Origin: Sphingomonas prati
GTDB taxonomy: Bacteria; Pseudomonadota; Alphaproteobacteria; Sphingomonadales; Sphingomonadaceae
Reading direction: 5' to 3'
NCBI RefSeq assembly: GCF_014643515.1
Contig: NZ_BMJP01000004.1
Coordinates: 124,001-188,000, forward strand
Length of the DNA: 64,000 bases
Part shown: piece by piece, positions 1-8,453 of the stretch
Layout: each line of letters starts with the position of its first letter
How positions within the stretch are numbered: position 1 is the stretch's first letter
Notes under the pieces: generated by a model
What the model saw: the letters and a program-made list of their open reading frames with translations, nothing else
What the model was told of the DNA's origin: nothing
The model's database searches: none
Translations under genes and position numbers: made by a program

Positions 1-84
1 ATGGCCGGTCGCATCGCGCAGGGCGAGGAAATGCGCGACACGCTGGCCACCGAAAAGGCCGCCCGCGGGGGCTCCCCGCTTTGA
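1..84 (+). CDS. 3' end of an unidentified protein
   Basis: The first 27 codons are open in frame 1 and stop at TGA 82-84. The sequence starts with an ATG-like codon at base 1, but the gene may begin upstream of the window. The visible tail (MAGRIAQGEEMRDTL...) is charged and has no motif I recognise. Its stop overlaps the TTG start of the next gene by 4 bases, so the two are probably co-transcribed and translationally coupled. No function can be assigned from this fragment. Confidence 0.4.
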   Translation: MAGRIAQGEEMRDTLATEKAARGGSPL

Positions 85-311
85 ACCGCCCGTTCCGCAA
101 GCGGTTCGACGGCGTCCGACTCAGCCCCGAAGCCGCCGAACGCCAGGGCCGCGTCACGCGCCTCGCGTTCGAGGCGCTCCGCGACTCGGCCAAGGTCGTC
201 GCCTTCCTCAACACCGAAGACGCGGACCTTGGCGGACGCCCCATCGACCTCGCCGTCGCCAGCCCCGAAGGCCTGGCGACCGTGGAACGCGCAATCGCCG
301 AACTGGCGTAA
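81..311 (+). CDS. MbcA/ParS/Xre-type antitoxin C-terminal domain protein (DUF2384-like)
   Basis: This 76-residue protein ends in LGGRPIDLAVASPEG followed by VERAIAELA. That matches the MbcA/ParS/Xre antitoxin toxin-binding domain (pattern: leucine-Gly-Gly-x-Pro-hydrophobic-Asp-Leu ... TPEG). In the family this part binds a RES-domain NAD-degrading toxin. The TTG start at 81 overlaps the previous stop; the frame is also open to the window edge, so a longer protein is possible. No RES toxin follows: downstream are only repeats and then tamB on the other strand. It is therefore an orphan antitoxin-like protein, unless the partner lies upstream of base 1. Confidence 0.6.
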   Translation: MNRPFRKRFDGVRLSPEAAERQGRVTRLAFEALRDSAKVVAFLNTEDADLGGRPIDLAVASPEGLATVERAIAELA

Positions 312-638
312 GTCGCCCACCTCCGTTCGGTTCGAGCTTGTCGAGAACCTCATCTCAGAGTCTCTCCAAACTCACATCGCCCACCCCGTTTGGTTCGAGC
401 CTGTCGAGAACTCAGTGCTGAGTTCTCGACAAGCTCGAACCAAACGGGGTTTTGTGGTCCGTCCATCCCGAGCGAAGTCGAGGGACCCTTCGAGCGAAGC
501 CGAGAAGCCGACGCTCAAGGCCGCCACACACCGCCAATCCAAACGCCACAGTGTCCGGGACTTGATCCGGGACCCAGGGTCACACGCGCTACTTTCTACG
601 GCTATTGCCCTAGGATGGAGGGGCAGCGCCCGACCCCC
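303..638. other. Intergenic block of sphingomonad repeats, no gene
   Basis: The block holds one arm of the 'TTCGAGCTTGTCGAGAAC' repeat at about 324-348, a full palindrome at 384-449, a 'CATCCCGAGCGAAGTCGAGG' plus 'CGAGCGAAGCCGAGAAGCC' repeat at about 463-521, and a 'GTCCGGGACTTGATCCGGG' element at about 553-570. Reading frames across it are arginine/serine-rich shadows with no ribosome binding site. It separates the antitoxin gene from the convergent 3' end of tamB. Confidence 0.7.
384..449. repeat. Long palindromic repeat (REP-like hairpin)
   Basis: A 66-base palindrome has arms of about 32 bases (384-415 and 418-449). They differ by one C/T change and meet at a 2-base centre. The outer arms read CCCCGTTTGGTTCGAGCC and its complement, and T residues follow on the right (449-453). 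It lies between convergent genes and could end transcription in both directions. The same core recurs at 12042-12076, 37318-37345 and 41791-41837. Confidence 0.85.
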
Positions 639-3600
639 TCAATAATCCTTAGAAACCCGCACATTGGCACTCTGCCGCCCCACCGTAGAAATCGTCGACA
701 GCAGCGAAAGCCACCGCGTGATCCGATACTCCAGCCGCGTCGCGCTATACCCCTGCCCGTCCGAGATGACCTCCAAATAGGTCCGCCGCCCGATATATTT
801 CCCTGCGGCAACCGACGTCCCCTGCCCCGTCGCCACATCGGCCGGCAGGATGCGCAGCCGGTCCAACCCCGCCGCCCGGCGGATCGCGTTGATCGGGTTC
901 AGGTTCATGCCCCCCCCGCCATCTGCGCGCAGCGACGCCACCGCCGCCGCCAGCTGCAACGCCTCGGGCGCGGACAGCGTCGTGATCGACGACCCAAACA
1001 GCAGCCGCGACAGCAGCTCGTCCTCCGGCAACGCCGGCACGCTCGAAAAATCGACCTGCGGACGGAGCCCGGTGCCCGACACGCGGATGCTCGCGCTCAG
1101 CCCCTGGATGTTCGCGTTCGCCACGATGTCGAGCACCGGATCGACCGGCGTCTCACCCTGGAACCGGATCGACCCGCGATCGATGTCGAACCGCCGCCCC
1201 GCAAATTCGTAATTGCCGCGCAGCAGGTCCGCCCGCCCGGTGATCTGCGGGCTGTCCACCGTCCCGGCGATGCCCAGCTGCGCCCGCCATTCGCTGTCCA
1301 GCCCCAGCCCGCTCACGATCATCCGCGTCCGCGCGTCGGCCTTCAGGTCCAGCTTCCACGGCGCGGTCGCCGCGGGCAGGTCGGACACATCGTCCGGCCG
1401 GTTGATCTCCCGCACGTTCAGCCGCGGGATCGACGCCGCCGCGGCGCGGCCCAGCCGGTACCGCGACTGGTCCAGCTTCACCGTCCCCGAAATCGTGCCG
1501 CCCACCCCGTCGGACTGGATGCGCAGCGGCCCCGTCACCGTCGCGCCGATATCGTCGCGCGCCAGCAGCACCGCCTTGTTCGCATCCAGCGCGATATCCA
1601 TCCCGAACCCGCGCGCCGCCGCCAAGTCGAACGTCGCCCGCCCGGTCACCGTCCCGCCGCGCGGCGTGGCCCCGCGGAAACTGTCCATCACCAGCCGCGA
1701 TCCGTCGAACCGCCCGGCCGCGACGATCGCCTGGATCACCGTGCCGGTCACCGCACTCTCCAGCCGCGCGCCGCTCGTCCGGATCGACCCGCGGATCACC
1801 GGGCTCGACACCCGCCCGCCGATATCGGCCCCCACCGCCACCGGCCCGGACAGATCGATCGTCTCCACCCCCGTCAGCCGCCACAGCGTATCGGCTGGCC
1901 CCGTGTACCGCAGCTGCGCAAAGATCGGCGCGGCGCGCAACCGCTCGGCCAGCGCAGCGCCGCCACCAAGCGGCCCGATCCGCCCCTGCGCCCGGCCGAT
2001 GATAGCCCCGCCGCTCGCCACCACCGATCGCGCCGCCAGCCCGCGCCCGTCCAGCACCATCGCCAGCCCGACATCGATCGGCCGCGACGACAACACCAGC
2101 CCCGACCGCGTCAGCCCGCGGATCCGCAGGTCCGCGCGTCCGGTCGGCACCTGCCCCCCGCCGGGCAGCCGGTACGTCAGCTGCCCGCTCGCCAGCCCGC
2201 TGACGCCCAGCTGCGGAAACGCCAGATCGAGCAGCGACATCGGCATCCGTGCCAGCGTCGCATCGACCGTGGCGTCCCCCGCGCCGAACCGTCCGCCGAC
2301 TGTCGCGGTACCGCCGTCATAGGTTAAAGCGGTCGGCGCCACCCGCCAGCCATCGCCCTCGCGCGTCAGCACCGCCGGCCGGCTCAGCCGGATCGCCTTA
2401 CGGTCAAGCGTCCCCGATCCGATCAGTTCGATCCGGTCCGGTGCGACCTGCGCCACCGTCTGGAATTCGAACGCCCGCCCGCGCGAACCCGCAACCGACG
2501 CACGCACCGTCCCGCGCCCGCCGCGCAGCTGCGCATTGCCCGCGATCCGCGCGATCGACACGTCGCCGCGCCGGGCGCCCGCCGCCGTCGCGGTCGCCTC
2601 GACAGACGTCCCCGCCGGATCGAGCAGCAGCACCGCGTCCAGCTTCCCGCGCCGCAGCTCGACCGGCACCGCCATCGCCAGCCGCGCCGTGACGAAGCCC
2701 AGATGCATCTCGATCCGCTGCACATCGCCCACCGGGCTGAACAGCAACCGCCCGTCGATCCCGCCGCCCGCCGTCGTCAGCACGCCTGTAAACCCACCCG
2801 GATCGGACCGCAGCGCGCCGCTCGCGGTCGTCCCCGACACGTTCAACGCCGCCACCCGCACCACCGCCGGCGCCCCGCTCGGCAGGTCGATCCGCCCACG
2901 ACCCGCAAACGGCCCCAGCGTCGACCCACCCGCCGCCTGCCACTGATACCCGCCCGCATCCGGCAACAACGTCGCCCGCACCGCCGCCAACCCCAGCGGA
3001 TCCGCCGGCGCCGCCAGCAGCAACTCCACCCGCGGCCGAGAGATATCGCCGTCCAGCCCGATATCGAACGCCCCGTAGCGCGCCTGCCGCCCGCTGCCGG
3101 CAAACTGGAACGTCCCGTCCCGCCGCCGCATCCCCGTCCCGCGGATCGTGATCGTCGGCGCGGTCAGCACCAGGTCGCTGAACCGCAGCACCCCGTCCCG
3201 GTCGCGCACCAGCCGCGTGTCGATCCGCGGCAACCCGCCGGCCAGCCCGGCCAGGAACGCATTGTCGAGCCGCAGCACGCGCCCCTGCCCGCGCCCCTCG
3301 ACCCGCGTCCCGCGCCCGCTCGGGTCCGGCACCACGCTCAGGTCGCTCGTCACCTCGACGATCCCGAGGCCGGGGATCAGGTACCGCCGCAGCTGCCCCG
3401 ATATCGTCACGTCGTAACGCCCGGTAACCAGGTCGACGCGCAGCGCCAGCTTGCCCTTCAGCTTGTCCGAATCGAATGCCAGCCCGGTGCCGGTCAGCGT
3501 CCGCGCCGTCGCCTGCAGCTGTCCCGCGACCGACAGGTTCGCCAGGATCCCGCCCGCCACATCGCCCACCCCGATCACGCGCCGCGCGGTCAGCCGGATC

Positions 3601-4820
3601 GGCACCACCACCGGCCCATTCGGCGACAGCCGCCCGCGCCCCGCCGCACGCACATCCTCGAACCCGGTCGCATCGAACGCCAGCCGCGGCGCGGTCGCCA
3701 TATAATCGAACGCCGCGGTCTTGAACGGCCCGTCCAGCGTCAGTTTCAGGCTGATTTTCTGCCCCGTCATGTTCGGGAACAGTGCGGCCGGCTGCAACAG
3801 GTCGGCGCGCACCGCCATCGCCCCGAACCGACTGCGCGCCAAGTCGACCGCGCCCTTCGCATCCAGCATCAGTGCCCGGCTGCGCAGCTTGATCTCACCC
3901 GCCAGCCGCCGGTCGACCAGCGTCCCCGACCCGCGCACCGTCACCGACGGCGACGACAACCGCTGCAGCTTTCCCGACAGGAACGGCGCGGGCGCCACCC
4001 GACCGTCCAGCGCATAACGCCCCGCCGTCGCGCGCAACGCCAGCTGGCCGATCGATCGCCCGGACAATGTCGCCTGCGCCCGCCCGCGCCAGTCGGTCCA
4101 GCGCCCGTCCCCGTCGATGCGCAGCGTCACCGGCCGCGGCGTGCCGAGCCAGCGCCCCGCCACCGACCCGGCCGGCGCATCCAGCGCGACATCGACATCG
4201 AACCGGTCGCTGTCCGGCCGCGCATCCAGCCTTACGCGCAAGCTATCGCCACCGGCCTTGCCCGCCCGCGTCACCGCGGCGTCGAGCATCACCATCGCCC
4301 GCCCGTCGCGAATATCGGCAGATCCCGTCATCCGCCCGGCGCGCACCCGTCCGCCGGTGATCCCCGCGCCCAGTTCCAACCGCGTTATCGCCAGCCGCCC
4401 GACGCGCAGGTCGAACGACGGCAGCACCGCCGGCTCCGCACTCGGCCGCAGCACGGGCAACCGGTCGAGCGTCACCAGCGGCGCGGACAGGATGTTAACG
4501 TCCAGCACGTTGCGCATCCACGCCGCCGGGTTCCAGTCGAGCCGCACCTCCGGCGCCTCCAGAAACTGCCCCTTCAGATCGTAGAGCCGCAGGTCGCGGA
4601 TCGTCGCGCGGTTCCAGATCGATCCATCGATCCGCCCGATCCGCACGCGCAGCCCGGACTTGATCGGCAACGCCGCGATCCGGTCGGTCAGGAACCGGTG
4701 CCCCGGCCCGGTATCGATCGCCCACACAGTCACCAGCGCCAGTGCGGCGAGCGCCAGCAACAGCCCGCCCAACCAGCGCAACGGCCGGAACCGCGGCTTG
4801 CGCGCGACCTCGTCGCTCAA
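639..4820 (-). CDS. tamB: Translocation and assembly module inner-membrane component TamB
   Basis: The protein is 1393 residues, the usual size for TamB. An N-terminal membrane anchor (about residues 14-35, LGGLLLALAALALV) is followed by a very long beta-rich region of short repeating strands. The C-terminal 350 residues are the TamB/DUF490 domain, ending with a membrane-type strand (LEYRITRWLSLLSTIS). TamB spans the periplasm and works with TamA in inserting outer-membrane proteins and, in recent work on the family, in moving phospholipids to the outer membrane. Its ATG overlaps the tamA stop by 4 bases (4817-4820), so the two are translationally coupled with tamA first. Confidence 0.95.
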   Translation of the reverse strand: MSDEVARKPRFRPLRWLGGLLLALAALALVTVWAIDTGPGHRFLTDRIAALPIKSGLRVRIGRIDGSIWNRATIRDLRLYDLKGQFLEAPEVRLDWNPAAWMRNVLDVNILSAPLVTLDRLPVLRPSAEPAVLPSFDLRVGRLAITRLELGAGITGGRVRAGRMTGSADIRDGRAMVMLDAAVTRAGKAGGDSLRVRLDARPDSDRFDVDVALDAPAGSVAGRWLGTPRPVTLRIDGDGRWTDWRGRAQATLSGRSIGQLALRATAGRYALDGRVAPAPFLSGKLQRLSSPSVTVRGSGTLVDRRLAGEIKLRSRALMLDAKGAVDLARSRFGAMAVRADLLQPAALFPNMTGQKISLKLTLDGPFKTAAFDYMATAPRLAFDATGFEDVRAAGRGRLSPNGPVVVPIRLTARRVIGVGDVAGGILANLSVAGQLQATARTLTGTGLAFDSDKLKGKLALRVDLVTGRYDVTISGQLRRYLIPGLGIVEVTSDLSVVPDPSGRGTRVEGRGQGRVLRLDNAFLAGLAGGLPRIDTRLVRDRDGVLRFSDLVLTAPTITIRGTGMRRRDGTFQFAGSGRQARYGAFDIGLDGDISRPRVELLLAAPADPLGLAAVRATLLPDAGGYQWQAAGGSTLGPFAGRGRIDLPSGAPAVVRVAALNVSGTTASGALRSDPGGFTGVLTTAGGGIDGRLLFSPVGDVQRIEMHLGFVTARLAMAVPVELRRGKLDAVLLLDPAGTSVEATATAAGARRGDVSIARIAGNAQLRGGRGTVRASVAGSRGRAFEFQTVAQVAPDRIELIGSGTLDRKAIRLSRPAVLTREGDGWRVAPTALTYDGGTATVGGRFGAGDATVDATLARMPMSLLDLAFPQLGVSGLASGQLTYRLPGGGQVPTGRADLRIRGLTRSGLVLSSRPIDVGLAMVLDGRGLAARSVVASGGAIIGRAQGRIGPLGGGAALAERLRAAPIFAQLRYTGPADTLWRLTGVETIDLSGPVAVGADIGGRVSSPVIRGSIRTSGARLESAVTGTVIQAIVAAGRFDGSRLVMDSFRGATPRGGTVTGRATFDLAAARGFGMDIALDANKAVLLARDDIGATVTGPLRIQSDGVGGTISGTVKLDQSRYRLGRAAAASIPRLNVREINRPDDVSDLPAATAPWKLDLKADARTRMIVSGLGLDSEWRAQLGIAGTVDSPQITGRADLLRGNYEFAGRRFDIDRGSIRFQGETPVDPVLDIVANANIQGLSASIRVSGTGLRPQVDFSSVPALPEDELLSRLLFGSSITTLSAPEALQLAAAVASLRADGGGGMNLNPINAIRRAAGLDRLRILPADVATGQGTSVAAGKYIGRRTYLEVISDGQGYSATRLEYRITRWLSLLSTISTVGRQSANVRVSKDY

Positions 4821-6832
4821 AACGCCTGCCCCAGCGAGACATAGACCGCGACCCGCGCATCGCCGCGCCGGCGATTGAGCGGCGTGCCGACATCGACCCG
4901 GATCGGCCCGAAATTCGTATAGTAACGCGCGCCGATCCCGGTCCCGAAGCGCAGCGCCGTGAAGCGCGGCAGCGGCGACGTATAGAGGTTGCCCGCGTCG
5001 AGGAACGGCACGATCCCGAAATCGCCGACCCGCACCCGCGCCTCGATTGAAAACTCGGTCAGGCTCCGCCCACCGATCGGATCGCCGTCGATATCGACCG
5101 GGCCGACTGCCTGATAACCATAGCCGCGGATCGACGCGCCGCCGCCCGCATAGAAACGCCGCGACGGCGCGATACTGTCGCGTTCCGCCCCCACGATCGT
5201 GCCCAGCCGGGTCCGCCCGGCGATCGTCACCGCCTTGGTGACCGGCAGATACGCGCTGCCGTCCATCTGCGTCCGGGCATAGCTGAACGTCCCCGACTGC
5301 AACGACAGTTCGGGCGACAGCCGCCCCGACAGCCGGAACCCGCGCGTCGGGTTCAGCAGGTCGTCCGACCCATCATAGCCGAGCGTTCCCGGCAGGGCCG
5401 CGATAAGGAACGTCCGGCGTCGCGCCTGGCCGGTCGCCACGATCGTGTCGCGCTCGTCCGACGCGAGCAGTTCCGCACCCACGCTCCAGGTCCAGGTCTT
5501 CTGCCAGATGATGTTGCTCTGCCGCTCCAGCCCGCCGGACAGCTGGAAGGTCCGCGCGTCATACGCGTTGCGGTTGATGTTCGCCGCGGTCACATTCGCG
5601 GTCAGCACGCGGTCGCGCGCCTTGAAGTTGTTGCGGCGCAGCGACACGCCCGCCTGCTGCTCGCGCGTTCCCAGCACGCCGCGCACCGTCACCGCCCCCT
5701 CGGGCGCGATCAGGTTGCGGTGCGTCCAGCTGACCTCGGTCGAAATGCCCTCGCCCGTGCCGTAGCCCGCTGTCCCGGCGATCGTCCGCGGCGGCGCCGG
5801 CTCCAGCGTGGTGGCGATATCGACCGTCCCGACATCCGCGCCCGCGACCGGCACGGCCTTCAGTGTGGACACCAGCCCGGTCTGGATCAGCGCGCGGCGA
5901 TAATCCTCCAGCAGCGCCGCGTCATAGGGCTGCCCCGGCCTGAACCGTGCGATCCGGCCGAGATGCTTCGCACTGAACAGCGGCGATCCCTCGACCCGGA
6001 TCATGCCGAACCGCTGCGCGACACCAGGGTTCACCGCGATCGCCAGCGTCGCGGTGCGCGTGTCGTGATTGATCACGACCTCCGGCTCCGCCACCGTCCC
6101 GAACGCGAACCCCTGCCGCCCCAGCGCGGTCTTCAACGCATCGCCCGCCGCCAGCACCTTCTCCGCATCGACCGGCTGGTTCTTGGTCACGCCGTACGCA
6201 TCGGCCAGCGCAGGCGCCTTGCCCGCCGCCGCCGACAGCCCCGGCAGCGTGACATCCGCAAACCGGTACAGCGCCCCCGGGTCGGCGGTCAGCGTCACGA
6301 CCACGCGGCGCGTCGCCGGGTCGGCCTCCACCCGCGCATCGACTTCGGCGTCGTAATATCCGTAGGAGCGCAGCAGTTCGGCCAGCACGCCCTCGTCCTC
6401 GCGCGCACGCCGCTCAATCTGCGCGACGTTGGCCGGCGATCCCGATCCCTGGACCAGCGCGGACGCGATATCGAACCGCGGCCGCAACCGCGCATCGCCG
6501 ACCCCGTTCAGCCCGTCCAGCACGATCCGGTAGCGCTGCTCCGCCGCCGCATCGACGACACCCGCCCCGCGCCCCGTCGTCGCGGCCGCCCCGGCTTCGG
6601 CCGGGTCCGACACCGCGAGATCGGGCCATGCGACCCCCAGGTCCGCCATCGGCGCCAAGGGCGAATTGGGATCGAGCAGCTCGACGGGCGCGGGCGCAAC
6701 CGGCTCCGGAACGCCCGTCGACGCGGGTTTCTGAGCGGGTGACGGCGCTTGCGCGGCCAGCGCCGCCGGTTGTGCCAGCAGGGCGGCCATCGCGAAACAG
6801 GCGTGCTTGCGCCGCGGGCTGACGGGAACCAT
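4817..6832 (-). CDS. tamA: TamA-like outer-membrane BamA-family protein
   Basis: The 671-residue protein begins with a basic stretch and hydrophobic signal (MAALLAQPAALAAQA). A proline/alanine linker comes next, then POTRA-like repeats (about 95-330), then a C-terminal Omp85 beta-barrel (about 345-671) with the conserved GGGASIRGYGYQ strand. It ends in phenylalanine (VYVSLGQAF), the usual outer-membrane insertion signal. It is the outer-membrane half of the TAM complex with the overlapping tamB. TamA and BamA share this architecture; the partner gene and the number of POTRA domains favour TamA. Confidence 0.93.
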   Translation of the reverse strand: MVPVSPRRKHACFAMAALLAQPAALAAQAPSPAQKPASTGVPEPVAPAPVELLDPNSPLAPMADLGVAWPDLAVSDPAEAGAAATTGRGAGVVDAAAEQRYRIVLDGLNGVGDARLRPRFDIASALVQGSGSPANVAQIERRAREDEGVLAELLRSYGYYDAEVDARVEADPATRRVVVTLTADPGALYRFADVTLPGLSAAAGKAPALADAYGVTKNQPVDAEKVLAAGDALKTALGRQGFAFGTVAEPEVVINHDTRTATLAIAVNPGVAQRFGMIRVEGSPLFSAKHLGRIARFRPGQPYDAALLEDYRRALIQTGLVSTLKAVPVAGADVGTVDIATTLEPAPPRTIAGTAGYGTGEGISTEVSWTHRNLIAPEGAVTVRGVLGTREQQAGVSLRRNNFKARDRVLTANVTAANINRNAYDARTFQLSGGLERQSNIIWQKTWTWSVGAELLASDERDTIVATGQARRRTFLIAALPGTLGYDGSDDLLNPTRGFRLSGRLSPELSLQSGTFSYARTQMDGSAYLPVTKAVTIAGRTRLGTIVGAERDSIAPSRRFYAGGGASIRGYGYQAVGPVDIDGDPIGGRSLTEFSIEARVRVGDFGIVPFLDAGNLYTSPLPRFTALRFGTGIGARYYTNFGPIRVDVGTPLNRRRGDARVAVYVSLGQAF

Positions 6833-6974
6833 GATGCCCCCTGCCTAGCGACGCAAACCGCGCCCCGCCAGCGGCTTCTACGCCCACCCGGTTCGACCCG
6901 GCGCGCCAAGCCCCCCGGCCACCGCGACCCCTTCCCGAACACCGCATGACTGGCGCCGCCCGGCACATGCTGGC

Positions 6975-7163
6975 ATGAACATGGCCATGACACCCCCAGC
7001 CAGCCCACCCCGCTCCGGCGGCGGCGTCTTCCTCGCGCTCGGTGCGATCGTCGGCGCGGTGGCCGGCATGGCGATGGGCCAGACGACCGCCGGCCTGCTG
7101 ATCGGCTTCGGCGCCGGACTATCGATTGCGCTAATCCAGTGGCTGATCCAGCGCCGCGGCTGA
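6975..7163 (+). CDS. Small membrane protein of unknown function
   Basis: This 62-residue protein has a short polar N-terminus and two closely spaced hydrophobic helices (about 19-35 and 40-57, rich in Gly/Ala), ending in QRRG. Small glycine-rich two-helix proteins of this kind are common in sphingomonads and remain unassigned. The start is ATG at 6975; ATGs at 6981 and 6987 are alternatives. It stands alone between tamA (divergent) and the S24 repressor (convergent). No ribosome binding site stands out, so expression is likely but unproven. Confidence 0.5.
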   Translation: MNMAMTPPASPPRSGGGVFLALGAIVGAVAGMAMGQTTAGLLIGFGAGLSIALIQWLIQRRG

Positions 7164-7179
7164 CCGACGCCCAAACCCG

Positions 7180-7206
7180 TCCATCCCGAGCGCAGCCGAG
7201 ACGGCC
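7180..7206. repeat. Partial 'CATCCCGAGCGCAGCCGAGA' repeat
   Basis: This short copy of the sphingomonad repeat also seen at about 463-521, 37367-37416 and 41702-41751 lies between two convergent genes. It may help to end transcription, though no stable hairpin is obvious at this copy. Confidence 0.55.
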
Positions 7207-7210
7207 AACC

Positions 7211-7864
7211 TTACCCCAAGCGCCGCCCCACCCACACGACCCGCCCGACGACCGTGACATCCGCCAACGCCCGCTCACCCGGATCGACCGCCGCCGGGTT
7301 ATCGCTGGTCAGCACAACCCGCCCCGCATCGCCCGTCACCGCGATCCGCTTCACGACCAGCGCGTCGTCGAGTCGCACCACATGGATCCCGTCGCGCAGC
7401 GGCCGGTCCGCCGCACCACGATCCACCATGATCCGGTCGCCGTCCGCCAGCGTCGGCGCCATCGAATCGCCCACCACCCGGATCATCGACAGTGCCGCCG
7501 GATCGCCCCCGGCCAGCGCACGCAGCGTCCGTTCGTCAAACGCGATCCCGCCCGCCGCGGCCTCGTCGCCCGCCACCGCGCCCGGCCCGGCCGAGGCACC
7601 CACGTTCAGTATCGGCACCTGACGCAACGCAGCCGGCGCCACCCGCTCCGGCACGGGCGGCCCACCGAACGCCGCCTGCGACACGCCGAAATAGCGCGCC
7701 AGCGTCGCGCGGTCCGCCTCGTCCAGCTTCCGCGGGCTCCCGCGCCGCACGAATTGCTGCACATAAGCCGGGTTACGCCCCAGCAACCGCGACAGCCCGG
7801 CAAAGTCCTCGCCGCGCTCGCGACACAGCCGTTCGATCGCGGCGCGGGGGTCTTCGTTATCCAC
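7211..7864 (-). CDS. XRE-type/S24-peptidase repressor (CI/LexA-like)
   Basis: From the GTG at 7864 the protein has 217 residues. An upstream AGGAGA ribosome binding site supports this start over a longer open frame. Residues about 20-47 form a helix-turn-helix (LSRLLGRNPAYVQQF). Residues about 84-217 are an S24/LexA autopeptidase domain with catalytic Ser134 (GDSMAP) and Lys172 (VVKRI), and a likely Ala-Gly cleavage bond at 92-93. Such proteins repress genes until self-cleavage is triggered, classically by RecA filaments. It diverges from two small genes across a nested inverted repeat, so it probably controls itself and them. It is not LexA itself: the DNA-binding domain is XRE-like rather than winged. 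Confidence 0.85.
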   Translation of the reverse strand: MDNEDPRAAIERLCRERGEDFAGLSRLLGRNPAYVQQFVRRGSPRKLDEADRATLARYFGVSQAAFGGPPVPERVAPAALRQVPILNVGASAGPGAVAGDEAAAGGIAFDERTLRALAGGDPAALSMIRVVGDSMAPTLADGDRIMVDRGAADRPLRDGIHVVRLDDALVVKRIAVTGDAGRVVLTSDNPAAVDPGERALADVTVVGRVVWVGRRLG

Positions 7865-7870
7865 GGATTC

Positions 7871-7904
7871 TCCTACCGCTAGGATTTTTCCTAGACAAGT
7901 AGGA
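7871..7904. promoter_or_regulatory. Nested inverted-repeat operator of the S24 repressor
   Basis: The inner palindrome CTAGGA-TTTT-TCCTAG (7879-7894) sits inside outer half-sites TCCTAC (7871-7876) and GTAGGA (7899-7904). That gives four copies of a TAGGA core, about centred between the divergent starts at 7864 and 7959. The arrangement suits two cooperative repressor dimers. One outer half overlaps the ribosome binding site of the repressor gene itself, consistent with autoregulation. Confidence 0.6.
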
Positions 7905-7958
7905 ATTGATTGAGAACAAAGCGCGAACATAATCACCGGGACGCTAGGAGCGAGCACC

Positions 7959-8141
7959 GTGCATCTGTTGTCGACGATCGAACGCCATCTCCGCCGCACC
8001 GGCCTGCCCCCGACGCGATTCGGGCGGGAGGCGGTCGGCGATCCGCGCTTCGTGACGGACCTGCGCCGCGGTCGCGAACCGCGCCCGCGCACCATCGCGC
8101 GCGTCGTCGCCTATCTCGCCGCTCAGGACGCCGGCCGATGA
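7959..8141 (+). CDS. Small basic helix-turn-helix-like protein
   Basis: The product is 60 residues from a GTG start, preceded by a TAGGAG ribosome binding site. The N-terminus (LLSTIERHLRRTGLPPTRFG) and the middle segment (DPRFVTDLRRGREPR) resemble a minimal Cro/XRE fold, with a putative recognition helix followed by a basic turn. I recognise this as a recurring small sphingomonad family without a described role. It is transcribed away from the S24 repressor, and its stop overlaps the next start (ATGA at 8138). It may be the opposing regulator of a two-protein switch, which is inference only. Confidence 0.6.
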   Translation: MHLLSTIERHLRRTGLPPTRFGREAVGDPRFVTDLRRGREPRPRTIARVVAYLAAQDAGR

Positions 8142-8440
8142 TGATGGCCCCCCTACGCGGTCCCGAGCCCGGCCGTTTGCTCGTCGCCGCCCTGCTCGCA
8201 CGGCTTCCCACCGGCACGGCACTGCTGGAACAGGATCGCACCCCCTGGGCCAGCGCGACGTTCGTCGGCACGCGCCACCGCCTGCTGTTCAGCTGTCCCG
8301 ACCGCCCCGCGGCGGACGCGTTCGCCGCGACCGTCGCGGAGGACGACTTCGCGTTGCGCGGTCACCTGCTCGCCGGCATCACCGCCGATGCGGACGCCGA
8401 CACACTGCTGGTGGAGGCGCTGACCCTGATCGAGGCCTGA
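8138..8440 (+). CDS. Hypothetical 100-residue protein, operon with the small HTH protein
   Basis: The start overlaps the previous stop (ATGA), and three consecutive ATGs lie at 8138, 8141 and 8144. The protein is about 100 residues, mixed alpha/beta, acidic toward the C-terminus, with no signal peptide, membrane segment or catalytic motif. The pattern TALLEQDRTPWASATFVGTRH then SCPDRPAADAF looks like a compact globular fold. I do not recognise the family. Its position makes it the second gene of the operon facing the S24 repressor. Confidence 0.6.
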   Translation: MMMAPLRGPEPGRLLVAALLARLPTGTALLEQDRTPWASATFVGTRHRLLFSCPDRPAADAFAATVAEDDFALRGHLLAGITADADADTLLVEALTLIEA

Positions 8441-8453
8441 CGACGCGCGGCGC

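Noticed and set aside
384-449. CRISPR-like or integrase attachment interpretation of the palindrome
   Set aside because: There is no regular spacer array, no Cas genes and no integrase; the same core occurs at several gene ends.
390-2327. 645-residue Arg/Pro-rich frame on the plus strand
   Set aside because: It is antisense to tamB, has no ribosome binding site, and its composition is that of a shadow frame in high-GC DNA.
2703-4844. 713-residue Arg/Pro/Gln-rich frame on the plus strand
   Set aside because: Antisense shadow of tamB; no motif and no start signal.
7211-8095. 294-residue version of the S24 repressor
   Set aside because: The extra N-terminus is translated across the operator and the divergent genes; the GTG at 7864 has an AGGAGA site.
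7211-8440. Prophage remnant
   Set aside because: Apart from the repressor-like layout there are no phage structural, replication or integrase genes nearby.
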